Below are positions 10,632-19,821 of a stretch of 64,000 bases of DNA, one piece after another; position 1 is the first letter of the stretch, and each line of letters begins with the position of its first letter. Position numbers and translations under genes: made by a program. The notes under the pieces were generated by a model. It did not search any database. It had not been told where the DNA came from and saw only the letters and a list, made by a program, of their open reading frames with translations. Source of the stretch: a virus; IMG/VR virus record IMGVR_UViG_3300030107_002502, positions 1-64,000 of that record. One strand, given 5' to 3'.

Positions 10632-11957
10632 CTATGCGGGCATGTATTGTTGTGGATTAATTTGTTTACCTTGTTGAATAGTTCCAGTACGTGCTTTTCT
10701 TATTCTATCCATCATATCATATAATTGTTTAGCTCCTGCTTCTGAATTACCATTACCAAGACCACTTACAACATCTGCAGCAACTACAAACTCACCACCT
10801 GACAAAGCCGCAGGGTCTTTATTATCTATTGTAGCAGGTATAGTATCTGCCATACCATCTTTTGCAGAATTTAAATAGCGTGAAGGCATTCTTCCTTGAA
10901 ACGTATCTTTAGAATTAGGTCTTGGTGATAAGTTTGTACTAAATTGATTTGTCATATTTGCTATTCCCCCACCAGTATCAAAAGAACGAGTATAAGGTTC
11001 ATTTGCCATTATACTCGCTATACCACTTCTAATCCTACCTCCAGCTTTTTTCCCTAATTGAGCCATTTTCATACCCATCATATCGGTAGTTGCATCTAAT
11101 ACTTGAAGTATTTCAGCATCACTTAGTCGCCAAATCCAATCTGATTCAACATTATTTCTTACCCAATTTGCTATTTCTGGTCCACTAAGCTCTTGTTGTT
11201 GAGGCATTTCTACTAAAGCCCCTGATTGAAAAGCCTTAACAATATCAGCTACAGCTCCTCCTCTACGTAAAGTAGGTAGTTTATTATATTCTGTTGTTAC
11301 CCAATCTCTATATTCAGGTGTACCTATTTCAGGAACATCGGTTCTACCTGTTACAGTTCTGTCTATTGTAATATCTGGAATTGCTGGATTAGTAGGTACA
11401 CCTGTACCTGTTTTTACAAAATCTGATAAAAAATGTGCTTTATCTGTTGAGGGTGGTGTAGGTGCTGCAGGTATAGTTTCTCTTGCGAGATTTGCAAGAT
11501 TAGCAGCTTTCAATGCGTCTGCCTGTGCAGTTAAGTCAGGTATAGTTCCACCTTCTGGAGTATAGGCTACATCAGTAAAATACCTTTGTCCTCCACTTCC
11601 GGGTCTACGTGTAGGGTCATAAGTTCCGGGTACTCGTCTGCGAGAAGCTGTATATCTAGGTACCACTCCTTGATAGCCTTGAGGAGTAACTTCAGCTTTA
11701 GTCCATTCTTCAGGTAAAAATCCCAGTAAACTAGCTAATCCTGTACCACTAGCCGCTATTTTAGCAGGGTCCCATTGAGCGACTCCCTGTTTATCTTTTG
11801 TTTTTAATAGCCCTAGTACATCTTCTACAAGCCCAGTATCCTCATCTCCAAAATCAAAATCTGTAGCCCAATCCCATGCTTTTTCATACCAAGGTTTATT
11901 TTTTGTAGAAGAAGTATTTAAAATCGAAAAGTCTTCATGTCCTGTTACGTGAGACAT
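10632..11957 (-). CDS. conserved virion protein with C-terminal GGEFVV motif, 441 aa
   Basis: The C-terminal 110 residues carry a signature I recognise from marine podovirus structural modules: DGMADTIPATIDNKDPAALS, then GGEFVVAADVVSGLGNG, and RKARTGT near the end. The N-terminal half is low in motifs. Start overlaps the stop of the upstream 913-aa gene (11957), so the two are translationally coupled. The biochemical role is unknown. Confidence 0.6.
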   Translation of the reverse strand: MSHVTGHEDFSILNTSSTKNKPWYEKAWDWATDFDFGDEDTGLVEDVLGLLKTKDKQGVAQWDPAKIAASGTGLASLLGFLPEEWTKAEVTPQGYQGVVPRYTASRRRVPGTYDPTRRPGSGGQRYFTDVAYTPEGGTIPDLTAQADALKAANLANLARETIPAAPTPPSTDKAHFLSDFVKTGTGVPTNPAIPDITIDRTVTGRTDVPEIGTPEYRDWVTTEYNKLPTLRRGGAVADIVKAFQSGALVEMPQQQELSGPEIANWVRNNVESDWIWRLSDAEILQVLDATTDMMGMKMAQLGKKAGGRIRSGIASIMANEPYTRSFDTGGGIANMTNQFSTNLSPRPNSKDTFQGRMPSRYLNSAKDGMADTIPATIDNKDPAALSGGEFVVAADVVSGLGNGNSEAGAKQLYDMMDRIRKARTGTIQQGKQINPQQYMPA

Positions 11958-14698
11958 TAGTTTCCTCCCTTTATAAGTTTTAACAACTCATCATTTGTAT
12001 CATAAGGCCTTATATACCTTGCTTCCTGTTCAGGACTACGAAATATACTACTAAAATCATATGGTAATTCTGCCATTTTTACTTCCTCTTCCTCTTCTGA
12101 TACAGGTTGCATTATACCTGGTTGTAATAATACACCTAGCTGATCCAACGTTCCCATTTGTCTAGGTATTTGCGGGACCATTTGTTTAGGTTTTTCCTTT
12201 TCCGTTTTACTAATCTGGTCTTTTACTACATCGGGTTGTAATTCTCCTAATTCACTTCCTGGACCCCCTTGGTCTCCAGCCATAAATTTAGTATCATCTT
12301 CACCATAAAAATCTTCACCTTGCTCATCTATTTTATCCAAATAATCATCTAAAAAATTATCTTTTAATTCACTTCCTGGGCCTCCTTGGTCTCCAGCCAT
12401 AAATTTGGTATCATCTTCACCATAAAAAGCTTTGCCCTGCTCATCTATTTTATCCAAATAACTATCTAAAAAACTATCTCCTGTATCTTTTACCACAGCT
12501 ACGTCATCAGGGCTACCACTTTTTGCTATTTCTGCTTGTAAAGCAATATGCTCTGCAATCGCTTGCATAGAATTATCAGGTAATGCATTAGGTAATATAT
12601 TTGAACCTTCAGGAGCTTCAATTATAGAATAAGAACCATCTTCAGATTGTACATAGGTTTTTGTAGGGTCTAACATCGCTAGAAAACCAACAGATGTATC
12701 TTTATGAGGGTCCATCATATCAAACCCTAAAGATTGTTGATATGTGGCATATGCTCCTACACTTGCATTCCCGTCATATCCTCCTTTACTAACAAAATTT
12801 TCATAGCTATCTATGGTTATATTATCTAACACGTTACCTTCTGTATCTTTTACTGTGTAATACCCATCAGTATTAAGACTTGGCCTTATAAATTCTTTTG
12901 ATACTTTTTGCCCACTTGCATTATCCCATTGAGCAAAAGGGTCAAGAGGTCTATATTCTAATTTACCATCATCAGTTAAACTCATAACAGCGGCTCCACT
13001 AGCTATATCAGCTTGACTAGCGTTAGCTGTAGATACTGGATTAACATAACTTGCTACTTCACCGATAGCTTGTTTTATTTCTTCTAATGTTTCAAATCTT
13101 GTTCCAAAATCTCCAAGTGTCTCTTCTAAAAAATTAAGTCCTAAATCAGTTCCTAATTCTTCCGTATTTATATTATCTAAGTTTTCAATTTTACCATTAG
13201 TTTGAGTTTCTATTATAGATAAACCATTTTTTATCTGGGCTGGCGTTAAATTAGTTACATCTAAACCTGCAAGCCCAAGAGAATTTTGTAGTATATTAAA
13301 TTGTTTTTGGTCATATTCTTTTTTGTAAGATGCATTATGTGTATGCAATCCGTCATTTTTACCTATTGTTAACCAATGATAGTACGGGTCTTCATCTTCA
13401 TCTAAATTATTTAATGATGCGTACTCATCAGGATTAAAATCTTCATCCATACCCAAAGTAAATACTTTTTCTGCGGTACTATATACAGGAGCCATAGCTT
13501 CATCTAATTCTCCTGATTCGTTAAATAAATTAGATTCTTCTTCTGTATAAGTTGCTTTTAGACTTTCAATATTAAGATTAGCTTCATCTATTTTAGATTT
13601 TAAATTATCTATTCTAGGTTTATAATTATTAAAATAATCCTCATTAAGTTGCGTTGCATGTTCATTATAAGCTGTTACAGCGTTATTAAGTGCAGTCCTT
13701 GTATCTACTGTAGGGTCTCTATTATCATTAACTCGAGCACTTTCCATAATATTATATAACCTGTCACGCTCATCAAAACGAGGATTTATTTCATTAACTA
13801 ATGCATTATGGGCAGTAATTTTACTATCCCTATTTTGTTCTGTGGATTTAATGGAAGTAGCAGTCACCTGCATTTTGTCATAGCTGTTTTTTATATTTGT
13901 AGTAGTGCCTTTATCTTTTAATTTGTCTATAGTTAATTTAAACTGATTCATTCCCTGTTCTGCTACAGCATTAATGACTTCATTAGTCACATTACCACCA
14001 GTAATTGCTGCTGTAGCTGTTGAATTTATACTATCTGTTAATATTGCTATGGTACTTTCATCTAAATCTGTATATTCTGAGGTATATTTACTCACCAGGT
14101 CTGTTGTAATCTGTGATCTTAAAATAGCATTAGTAATTAATTCAGGTGTAACTTCTCTTCCTGTAATAGAAGCAGCTAATCCTGTACTTATAACGGCTTG
14201 AGCCGATTTAGGTAATTCAGTATATCCATCTATACTACCGAGCCCTGCTTCAATAGCCAAACCTGCACCCGCTAATATAAAGGCCTCTACAGGGTCTTGT
14301 CCTAATATGATTCCATGAGTAGCACTTGTAACTCGTTCTCCTATTATCTGACCTGCTAATGCAGAAGAAGTAGCAGTTTCCGCTGCTGTACCTGCTGCTG
14401 CCCCTACTTTACCCGAAATTTGTTGTGCTACATATACCTTTGCCGCTGCTTCTATTACATCATTTACATCCCCGCCATTTTGAGCAACATCCGCAGCTTC
14501 AATCATAGGCATAACCCAATAGGCAGAGCCAGGAATAAAATACATAGTTGCTAATTGGGCTATGGCTTTTACAGGATCATCCTCTACTACAGCAACTACA
14601 GTATCAAATATAGGATCAGCTACGTCATCAACAACAAAATCTACAGAATCATCTACAAATTCTACAATATCTTGAAGGGTTTCCATTACAAAACTCAT
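11957..14698 (-). CDS. putative large virion protein, 913 aa, with tandem duplication
   Basis: N-terminal 240 residues are acidic, then Ala-rich and helical with hydrophobic stretches; the middle is coiled coil (about 270-400); the C-terminus contains a two-copy 39-residue tandem repeat (LDKIDEQGKAFYGEDDTKFM and its near copy). No enzyme motif is visible. It is acidic throughout and sits in the internal-protein block. It could be another ejection protein or a tail-associated scaffold; I do not recognise a family. Confidence 0.55.
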   Translation of the reverse strand: MSFVMETLQDIVEFVDDSVDFVVDDVADPIFDTVVAVVEDDPVKAIAQLATMYFIPGSAYWVMPMIEAADVAQNGGDVNDVIEAAAKVYVAQQISGKVGAAAGTAAETATSSALAGQIIGERVTSATHGIILGQDPVEAFILAGAGLAIEAGLGSIDGYTELPKSAQAVISTGLAASITGREVTPELITNAILRSQITTDLVSKYTSEYTDLDESTIAILTDSINSTATAAITGGNVTNEVINAVAEQGMNQFKLTIDKLKDKGTTTNIKNSYDKMQVTATSIKSTEQNRDSKITAHNALVNEINPRFDERDRLYNIMESARVNDNRDPTVDTRTALNNAVTAYNEHATQLNEDYFNNYKPRIDNLKSKIDEANLNIESLKATYTEEESNLFNESGELDEAMAPVYSTAEKVFTLGMDEDFNPDEYASLNNLDEDEDPYYHWLTIGKNDGLHTHNASYKKEYDQKQFNILQNSLGLAGLDVTNLTPAQIKNGLSIIETQTNGKIENLDNINTEELGTDLGLNFLEETLGDFGTRFETLEEIKQAIGEVASYVNPVSTANASQADIASGAAVMSLTDDGKLEYRPLDPFAQWDNASGQKVSKEFIRPSLNTDGYYTVKDTEGNVLDNITIDSYENFVSKGGYDGNASVGAYATYQQSLGFDMMDPHKDTSVGFLAMLDPTKTYVQSEDGSYSIIEAPEGSNILPNALPDNSMQAIAEHIALQAEIAKSGSPDDVAVVKDTGDSFLDSYLDKIDEQGKAFYGEDDTKFMAGDQGGPGSELKDNFLDDYLDKIDEQGEDFYGEDDTKFMAGDQGGPGSELGELQPDVVKDQISKTEKEKPKQMVPQIPRQMGTLDQLGVLLQPGIMQPVSEEEEEVKMAELPYDFSSIFRSPEQEARYIRPYDTNDELLKLIKGGN
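12251..12484 (-). repeat. 117-bp tandem duplication inside the 913-aa gene
   Basis: Two copies, offset by 117 bases (39 codons), begin at about 12251 and 12368 with TTCACTTCCTGG and share most of their length. Differences are scattered substitutions with the frame kept, so the duplication is old enough to have drifted but still codes. Confidence 0.8.
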
Positions 14699-15147
14699 TG
14701 TTTACTGCCAAATGCTATCATTACTCTATATGTGCCTTCTTGTTTGGTACGGGCAATCATAAATTTAGTCGCTATATCTTGTATATTTTGTCCTACTATA
14801 TTTAATAAATTACGCATTTTTTCGCCATTAAATTGAGCACTATAATGAGTAATCCCTTTATTTTTTAAATGATTGAAATATTTTACTAAGTTATTTATGT
14901 AATTTCTAGCTGTATCAGCATTAAAAGCCCGCCCAAACATTTTATTTTTATTTTTTCCTTTACCTCTATGGGCAAGAAATACAGTATTTCCTACTTGTAC
15001 TGTATCTGCACTAGATAGAGTACCTTCTTTGGCAACACTTGCTAACGCTGAAGGTAAAGGAATACCACCTGTACCTAAATCTTTTGCAGCTATAGTTATT
15101 ATATTAGCAGCATTTAACAGTTTTTCTTTACTGTCTACCATTTCCAT
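14695..15147 (-). CDS. conserved late protein, 150 aa
   Basis: Overlaps the next gene (ATG of the 913-aa gene) by four bases. Contains a Lys/Asn-rich turn (HRGKGKNKNKMFG) followed by helices and a short strand (YRVMIAF). From memory this protein is common in marine podovirus genomes just before the internal-protein block, but its function is unknown. Likely a minor virion or assembly protein. Confidence 0.6.
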   Translation of the reverse strand: MEMVDSKEKLLNAANIITIAAKDLGTGGIPLPSALASVAKEGTLSSADTVQVGNTVFLAHRGKGKNKNKMFGRAFNADTARNYINNLVKYFNHLKNKGITHYSAQFNGEKMRNLLNIVGQNIQDIATKFMIARTKQEGTYRVMIAFGSKQ

Positions 15148-15476
15148 TAGGTTATCTCCAATATACTTGCTACAACATGTAACCTGTTAGCAGTAGCTGC
15201 TGTAACCTTTAATATTTCACCTGTCTTTAATACAAGAGGAGCTGTTAACAATTCTGCAGTAGCATTTGCAGATATAGATTTAGTCTTGAAAAGGCTAAAT
15301 GTAGCAGGAGAAGACTCTGCATCTGTTATAGTTACTGTTATAGTATCTGCATTACCAGAATCTTCAGAGACAATTATAGATTTAACAATAGATGTTGTTA
15401 CTGAAGGAGCAGTATATAAGACTGTCGCACTATTTGTTGTAAGGTCTTTTTTTGCATTTGTATAAGTGTTTGCCAT
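15147..15476 (-). CDS. small beta-sandwich virion protein, 109 aa
   Basis: I take the start as the ATG at 15476, which forms a TAATG overlap with the upstream stop; an in-frame start 15 bases upstream would add five residues (MVYGL). The product (MANTYTNAKKDLTT...) is all-beta by pattern, Ser/Thr-rich, and resembles in length and layout the 121-aa protein at 27221-27586: N-terminal MANT, a VLYT/VVYT strand, a central TVTI strand and a C-terminal SILEIT/SIMEMT. Both may be decoration, knob or fibre-adaptor proteins of the same family. Confidence 0.6.
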   Translation of the reverse strand: MANTYTNAKKDLTTNSATVLYTAPSVTTSIVKSIIVSEDSGNADTITVTITDAESSPATFSLFKTKSISANATAELLTAPLVLKTGEILKVTAATANRLHVVASILEIT

Positions 15477-15670
15477 TAGCCCATAAACCAAGCAACAGCT
15501 TCAGATTTATCTGCTGCACTTGCCCTTCTAAGAGTAGCATCTACTTGTGTAAAATAAAGCCGTAAAACATTACTGAATTGTTCTAGAGCCTCTCTATCAT
15601 ATTCATCAGGAAAATAAGGTATAACAGGTGTACGAAACGGTACATCATATCTAGTTTTATCAGTAGCCAT
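15476..15670 (-). CDS. small conserved tail-associated protein, 64 aa
   Basis: MATDKTRYDVPFRTPVIPYF start, then an acidic helix (DEYDREALEQFSNVLRLYF). It overlaps the stop of the 618-aa tail protein upstream and the start of the 109-aa gene downstream. Similar small proteins follow the same large tail protein in related marine phages as far as I recall. Function unknown; probably a chaperone or a small tail component. Confidence 0.55.
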   Translation of the reverse strand: MATDKTRYDVPFRTPVIPYFPDEYDREALEQFSNVLRLYFTQVDATLRRASAADKSEAVAWFMG

Positions 15671-17526
15671 TACCTTCTCCCATCTGGTCGTAAGTCAATA
15701 CGAGGAGTACCTACCTGCCATGTAGTACCTAAACCAGTAGATTGTACTTTCATAGACATTTGCCGTCCTCGTACTCTTGTGTATATCTGACTTGTATATT
15801 TCTCTACTGGAGAGGTTGCTGAACGGGTAACAGTACCTGTATTAGACCCTCCTTCAGAAGTTGTTGCATGATAACCTGATCCAGAACTCCCTAAAGGATT
15901 CAAAGTAAACGAAACTACAGGACTATCTGCGGTAGAACCATCAAAATTAACATCAGGTACCAAACGATATATAAATGCAAATCTATCCCCATCAGAAAGA
16001 TCAAATTCAGCTGATTCAACATATGCAGTAATAGCCGATGGGCTGGAAGTAGAAGTTAATTTATCATCAATTCCTTCTTCATGGTTAACAAGATTGTAAC
16101 TGTAGGTAGCTGCTAATGGAAAATCCCGTAAACCTGAGTCAATCCATGCTGTACGAGCCATACTTCCATAATACCATATATCTTCTAAATAGTTATATAT
16201 GACATATTTATCTATATTATTGGAATCACTGGAACAATAAAACCACCATACTTCATGAAAAGATTCATTTGTACCTGAAAATACTTGCGGGTATTGTAAC
16301 GTATTAAAATCATTAAATATATACTTACGTACATCACAACGTAAAGGCTGTGTACGACCATCATATTTATAAAACTTATCTCTACCCATCCAATAAGCTA
16401 CTCCGTTAGCATAAGCTACACATTTCTGGGAAGCTATAGATACATTTTCCCCGACAAGAGTAGCGTTCCATATATCAGGTAATTTAACATACTGCATTGA
16501 ATATAAAGCCGAATCAGTCCATACAAGTATTTCTTGCCGTCCTTGAGTAGCTGCAACTATTTCAGTACCACGGGATAAACGTAAACTACCTGCTTGAGTT
16601 GTTAATGAAGGAGTCCAGTTTACAGCACTTTCTAAATCTGACCAACGAATTAACATAGGGTCTAAATCAGATGTAGTTGTAGAGTTAGTACCAAAAGCAA
16701 ATACAAAACGACTAATATCTGATACAAGAAGTATATTTTGGACTGTAGGAACATCTGAAGCCCCATTTTCATCTGATAGTAATGCTGCTCTAGTATCAAG
16801 TGAGTCTGTAGCTCCTGCATCCCACCAGTAAATTTTCCCCCCGCTTGGGCCAAATATTAAATCTTCACCAAAATTAGATTGGTTCCATGTCCGAATATCA
16901 TTTACAGAAGTTTCTCCAACTCCCCATGTCCCAGACCCCCAAGTAGATGCTCCCCAACCTGTTAGGGGTATCGCAAACGCAGTCCCTACATTTATCTGAT
17001 AAGCAGCAGATACTGATCCTCCCCCTGTACCGCTACCTGAAGCAGCAGAAGATACAGTTATATTATAGGTAGTAGAAGTTACTATATCTATTTGATATTC
17101 ACCGTCTACTGTTACTCCATTAACAGCGGAAGCATTACTAAAAGTAACATAATCTTCGTCTACAAATCCACCTGCACTGTCAGTTACTAATACAGTTGTA
17201 GACCCGTTAGTGGTAGTAAATGGATTGGTTAAAGACACAGTAGCACGTAATGGTGTAATGTCGTTGTACGCTCCACCATTTTCTACGTAGAACTTTAAAT
17301 GTGTACCTAAACCTATAAAATTTTTACTTGATAACGTAATCCAATTAAACAAAGAACGGCATACCCCAAGAAAAGTAGATGAAGATATCTGGGCCCAGCC
17401 TCCAATTTTTTCTGGAGTTCCTTGACGAAACCTTATTTTATCACAATCATACCATCTACCTTCACTAGCATAACGAGTTTTCTCCCGATTAATTCCAGAT
17501 TTTAAGGCCAGCCGTTTTAAGGTCAT
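15670..17526 (-). CDS. tail hub / DNA-stabilisation protein (P22 gp10-like), 618 aa
   Basis: N-terminus (GINREKTRYASEGRWYDCDK and IRFRQGTPEKIGGW) is the hallmark of a large beta-rich tail protein found in many marine podoviruses. Repeated Trp/Gly strands (e.g. GWGASTWGSGTWG, RWSDLESAVNW) suggest a beta-propeller. By analogy with P22 gp10 it would close the portal after packaging and hold fibres or the needle. SD GGAG precedes the ATG at 17526. The family assignment to gp10 is inference; a structural tail role is well supported by context. Confidence 0.7.
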   Translation of the reverse strand: MTLKRLALKSGINREKTRYASEGRWYDCDKIRFRQGTPEKIGGWAQISSSTFLGVCRSLFNWITLSSKNFIGLGTHLKFYVENGGAYNDITPLRATVSLTNPFTTTNGSTTVLVTDSAGGFVDEDYVTFSNASAVNGVTVDGEYQIDIVTSTTYNITVSSAASGSGTGGGSVSAAYQINVGTAFAIPLTGWGASTWGSGTWGVGETSVNDIRTWNQSNFGEDLIFGPSGGKIYWWDAGATDSLDTRAALLSDENGASDVPTVQNILLVSDISRFVFAFGTNSTTTSDLDPMLIRWSDLESAVNWTPSLTTQAGSLRLSRGTEIVAATQGRQEILVWTDSALYSMQYVKLPDIWNATLVGENVSIASQKCVAYANGVAYWMGRDKFYKYDGRTQPLRCDVRKYIFNDFNTLQYPQVFSGTNESFHEVWWFYCSSDSNNIDKYVIYNYLEDIWYYGSMARTAWIDSGLRDFPLAATYSYNLVNHEEGIDDKLTSTSSPSAITAYVESAEFDLSDGDRFAFIYRLVPDVNFDGSTADSPVVSFTLNPLGSSGSGYHATTSEGGSNTGTVTRSATSPVEKYTSQIYTRVRGRQMSMKVQSTGLGTTWQVGTPRIDLRPDGRR

Positions 17527-17529
17527 AAA

Positions 17530-17973
17530 TTACTCCACGTTTTTCATTCTTTCAATTAGACGTTTAGCACGATTAATTACTTGTTTGTACCATCTTGAAT
17601 CCTGCATTTGAACAGATGCTTCAAACCAATCTCCATCTTTAACAGCCTGTATCTTCTTTTTAAATTTGCTATAACGAGGATAGCCGAGATTAAACATCAT
17701 ATTTGCACATATATGCTGAACAGGCTCAGGCATAGAATCCCAATCTTCATATACCTTTTTGCAGTCTTTTATAACTGAATTTATATCCTGTTCAAATAGT
17801 TCGTCACATCTTTCCTGACTAATTGATGTACCTACTTCACAACCATGTTCTGGGTCTGACTCTAAAATCAAATGCCCCACTCCGCACGTGGGTAGGGAAA
17901 GGTGGTCTAAATAGACCTCCAGCTTAATTCCTTCATCTTCAGCTATTTCTTGCTGTAACTTTTTTATATTCAT
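17530..17973 (-). CDS. endolysin, T4-type lysozyme (GH24)
   Basis: Cleaves peptidoglycan glycan strands at lysis. The catalytic triad of T4 lysozyme is present with identical spacing: Glu14, Asp23 and Thr29 in EDEGIKLEVYLDHLSLPTCG, followed by VGHL. C-terminal helices include NMMFNLGYPRYSKFKK and SRWYKQVINRAKRL. I chose ATG 17973 because TTGGAGGTTAATA lies directly upstream; a longer in-frame start at 18015 would add 14 residues without a ribosome site. No signal peptide is seen, so a holin is needed; holin-like genes lie just upstream. Confidence 0.92.
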   Translation of the reverse strand: MNIKKLQQEIAEDEGIKLEVYLDHLSLPTCGVGHLILESDPEHGCEVGTSISQERCDELFEQDINSVIKDCKKVYEDWDSMPEPVQHICANMMFNLGYPRYSKFKKKIQAVKDGDWFEASVQMQDSRWYKQVINRAKRLIERMKNVE

Positions 17974-17975
17974 TA

Positions 17976-18050
17976 TTAACCTCCAATTAATAGTAAAATT
18001 ATACCTATTCCCCAAGTAATAAGTATTATTTCCAATTCAGCAGAAATCAT
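17976..18050 (-). CDS. possible 24-aa membrane miniprotein
   Basis: A 24-codon frame begins with an ATG that overlaps the TGA of the holin-like gene (ATGA) and ends just before the lysozyme start; the lysozyme SD lies in its last codons. The product (MISAELEIILITWG then IGIILLLIGG) is one hydrophobic helix. Coupling and position suggest a real lysis-accessory peptide, but it has no own SD and could be chance. Confidence 0.4.
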   Translation of the reverse strand: MISAELEIILITWGIGIILLLIGG

Positions 18051-18457
18051 TTACCATTTTTTTTATTCATTAACTGTAACCCTGTTTTACCGAACCTATA
18101 CCCAAATGAGCTTCCAATGCAAATATATAAACATGTGGAGAACCACTGGGGTGTAGACTCTTCCAGAAAGATAAACCCTTCTTTAACAAAAGGTTGGCTC
18201 CACGGCAAGAAGGATGCTACTAATACCCCTCCAAAAATAATCGTCCAAAATTCGTCTTTCCAGCTCCCTGCCATTTGAGCAGTCAATGCTTGCTCATTAA
18301 GCATCTCTGACGTAGCAGAAGTCTTGTAAACCTCTGCTTCCGCTTTAGCTTTAGCTACTTTGACTTCAGTTTCTGCCTTTGCTTTATCAACTCTGCCTTG
18401 TAACCAAGTTCCCGCAAGAGAACTTATTGGTCCAATAATTGATGATAATCCTAACAT
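18047..18457 (-). CDS. holin-like membrane protein, 136 aa
   Basis: An N-terminal hydrophobic stretch (MLGLSSIIGPISSLAGTWL), an Ala/Lys/Glu helix (VDKAKAETEVKVAKAKAEAE), then GSWKDEFWTIIFGGVLVASF and a last hydrophobic segment (FSTCLYICIGSSFGYRFG). The order and the GSWKDE motif fit the three-TM holin family known from gene transfer agents and marine phages. It is next to the lysozyme, so a role in timing membrane opening is likely. Confidence 0.7.
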   Translation of the reverse strand: MLGLSSIIGPISSLAGTWLQGRVDKAKAETEVKVAKAKAEAEVYKTSATSEMLNEQALTAQMAGSWKDEFWTIIFGGVLVASFLPWSQPFVKEGFIFLEESTPQWFSTCLYICIGSSFGYRFGKTGLQLMNKKNGK

Positions 18458-18460
18458 TTT

Positions 18461-18730
18461 TTACCCTCTAATCTTTTTTGTTACCCATAAATAAAAAGCA
18501 TAACAAGAAAACGCATAAACAGTTGCTACACCGATATCTAGTAGATGCTCCCTCATATGATATATAAATTGTATTCCAGCTTCTAAATCACTACCCCCAC
18601 CAGAACTGTCAGTAATATTAATTGTCTTTCCTTCAAAGCCAGTAAACGCACCTTCTTCAATAACTATTTCTCCATCTTCAGGTAGTTCTTCTGGCCCGGT
18701 AACTGTTTGATTGATTTCAATATTATTCAT
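18461..18730 (-). CDS. small protein with C-terminal membrane helix, 89 aa
   Basis: Acidic N-terminal half (EELPEDGEIVIEEGAF), a Gly/Ser linker, then one membrane helix (GVATVYAFSCYAFYLWV) and a basic end (TKKIRG). Topology would leave the acidic part outside the cytoplasm or the reverse. Overlaps the upstream nuclease by four bases. A lysis or superinfection role is guessed from the neighbours; no family recognised. Confidence 0.55.
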   Translation of the reverse strand: MNNIEINQTVTGPEELPEDGEIVIEEGAFTGFEGKTINITDSSGGGSDLEAGIQFIYHMREHLLDIGVATVYAFSCYAFYLWVTKKIRG

Positions 18731-19128
18731 ACTTCTTCTATCAGTCCTCGTTTAGCTTTTAATTCATTCAAATCTTTTTCTTTAGTGCCGCCATCATACT
18801 GCCAAGCATACCCACGATCTACCATAAACTGGTTAAAGGGTGTTACATCATCATCCAGAGTAATCCAACCAAGCATACGACCATATTTACCATCTTTCTC
18901 AGTTGCTATGATAATTTCTTCGGCTTCCTCCAAATTTTTCTTTAAGTACTCTTTAGCTTCTAAACCCATTTCTTTTTCTGCTAAATTTTTTGTTCTACTT
19001 TCTGGAGTGTCAATGCCAGCAAGACGTACTCGTTCTTTCTTAAAAAGATCAAAACCTAAGTCAATGACAACATCTATTGTGTCGCCATCAACAACTTTGA
19101 CGACTTCTTTTACTTTGTATTCGTACAT
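18727..19128 (-). CDS. staphylococcal-nuclease-like (SNase) thermonuclease, 133 aa
   Basis: Phosphodiesterase of the OB-fold SNase family. VVDGDTIDV at 12-20 supplies the first metal-binding Asp; RLAGIDTPES at 35-44 matches the R35/D40/T41/E43 active-site set of the S. aureus enzyme, and KYGRMLG provides the second catalytic Arg (R84). Length equals a single catalytic domain; there is no signal peptide. Placed among lysis and membrane genes rather than replication genes, it might degrade host DNA late in infection or clear extracellular DNA after lysis. Start overlaps the stop of the upstream 45-aa gene. Confidence 0.85.
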   Translation of the reverse strand: MYEYKVKEVVKVVDGDTIDVVIDLGFDLFKKERVRLAGIDTPESRTKNLAEKEMGLEAKEYLKKNLEEAEEIIIATEKDGKYGRMLGWITLDDDVTPFNQFMVDRGYAWQYDGGTKEKDLNELKAKRGLIEEV

Positions 19129-19265
19129 TACTTACTCGTTAACCAGTCCCAAAAAGTTTTTCTCTCTTTGGTACCTATAAGCTTTTGAATTAGCTTCATT
19201 AACCTATTTTCAATAGCAGGTTTTTTACTTTCTGCTTTTTTTGCAGGTCTACCTTTTTTAGCCAT
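19128..19265 (-). CDS. small basic protein, 45 aa
   Basis: Starts ATG after AAGGAGAAGAATA and overlaps the SNase start (stop TAA 19128-19130). N-terminus is Lys/Ala-rich (MAKKGRPAKKAESKKPA), then an amphipathic helix (NRLMKLIQKLIG) and WDWLTSK. No family recognised; possibly a membrane-active or nucleic-acid-binding peptide. Confidence 0.6.
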   Translation of the reverse strand: MAKKGRPAKKAESKKPAIENRLMKLIQKLIGTKERKTFWDWLTSK

Positions 19266-19300
19266 TATTCTTCTCCTTACCCGTTAAATATTTTGGAACT

Positions 19301-19492
19301 TCACTTGCCTTCTTTTTTATCCACTTTTTGAGGGATGCAATAAGCTTTAACCCAGATTTTGTCTCCTGCGAGCGATTGAGACCAGTTCTGTGCTCCGATT
19401 TTGTAAGCATATCTAAGGCACGTATCCATATCACTGAAGTAGACACTTTCTTGCACCGTCCCGGATAAAAAAATTATTAATACCCATACCAT
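19301..19492 (-). CDS. small exported/membrane-anchored protein, 63 aa
   Basis: N-terminal hydrophobic segment (MVWVLIIFLSGTVQES) followed by a polar part with two Cys (DTCLRYAY and KAYCIPQK) that could form a disulphide outside the cytoplasm. Its start overlaps the stop of the EF-hand protein upstream. The alternative frame 19258-19446 is a shadow of this gene. Function unknown. Confidence 0.6.
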   Translation of the reverse strand: MVWVLIIFLSGTVQESVYFSDMDTCLRYAYKIGAQNWSQSLAGDKIWVKAYCIPQKVDKKEGK

Positions 19493-19821
19493 TATTTACC
19501 ATTCTCTTTTGACCTCGTAAAAGCTGTTGTCCCCATAAAAGTTGCAACAATACCTAAGTTTGCCACGATGTAGGTTGAAAGTAAAGCTGTTACCATTTCT
19601 ACCCTTGTATCGGGAATAACTGGGCTTAAAACCAAAACAATAAGGATTATAGAAGAAATAGACGAAACCCAGCAAAGCATTCTCTGTTGGTCTTGCATTT
19701 TGTCATTATTTTCAAGACGTATCATCCGCTCTTCACGAGCTATTTCTTCATCGGTAACAACACCATCACCATCTAAATCATGTTTTAGGTATTTACTGTC
19801 TTTCTGTAATGTTTTACTCAT
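19492..19821 (-). CDS. membrane protein with EF-hand loop, 109 aa
   Basis: Residues 15-26 (DLDGDGVVTDEE) are a textbook EF-hand calcium loop: D at 1, 3 and 5, hydrophobic at 8, E at 12. A helix follows (IAREERMIRLENNDKMQDQQ) and then two membrane segments (MLCWVSSISSIILIVLVLSP and TALLSTYIVANLGIVATF). It lies between small membrane proteins near the lysis genes. Calcium sensing coupled to a holin-like pore is an attractive reading but is inference. Confidence 0.65.
   Translation of the reverse strand: MSKTLQKDSKYLKHDLDGDGVVTDEEIAREERMIRLENNDKMQDQQRMLCWVSSISSIILIVLVLSPVIPDTRVEMVTALLSTYIVANLGIVATFMGTTAFTRSKENGK

Noticed and set aside
18727-19128. Host toxin or restriction nuclease
   Set aside because: Active-site residues match the SNase family fully, and no partner gene or antitoxin is near.
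19258-19446. 62-codon minus-strand frame overlapping the 63-aa membrane protein
   Set aside because: The other frame (19301-19492) has a hydrophobic N-terminus, proper start overlap and flanking small genes; this one is a shadow.
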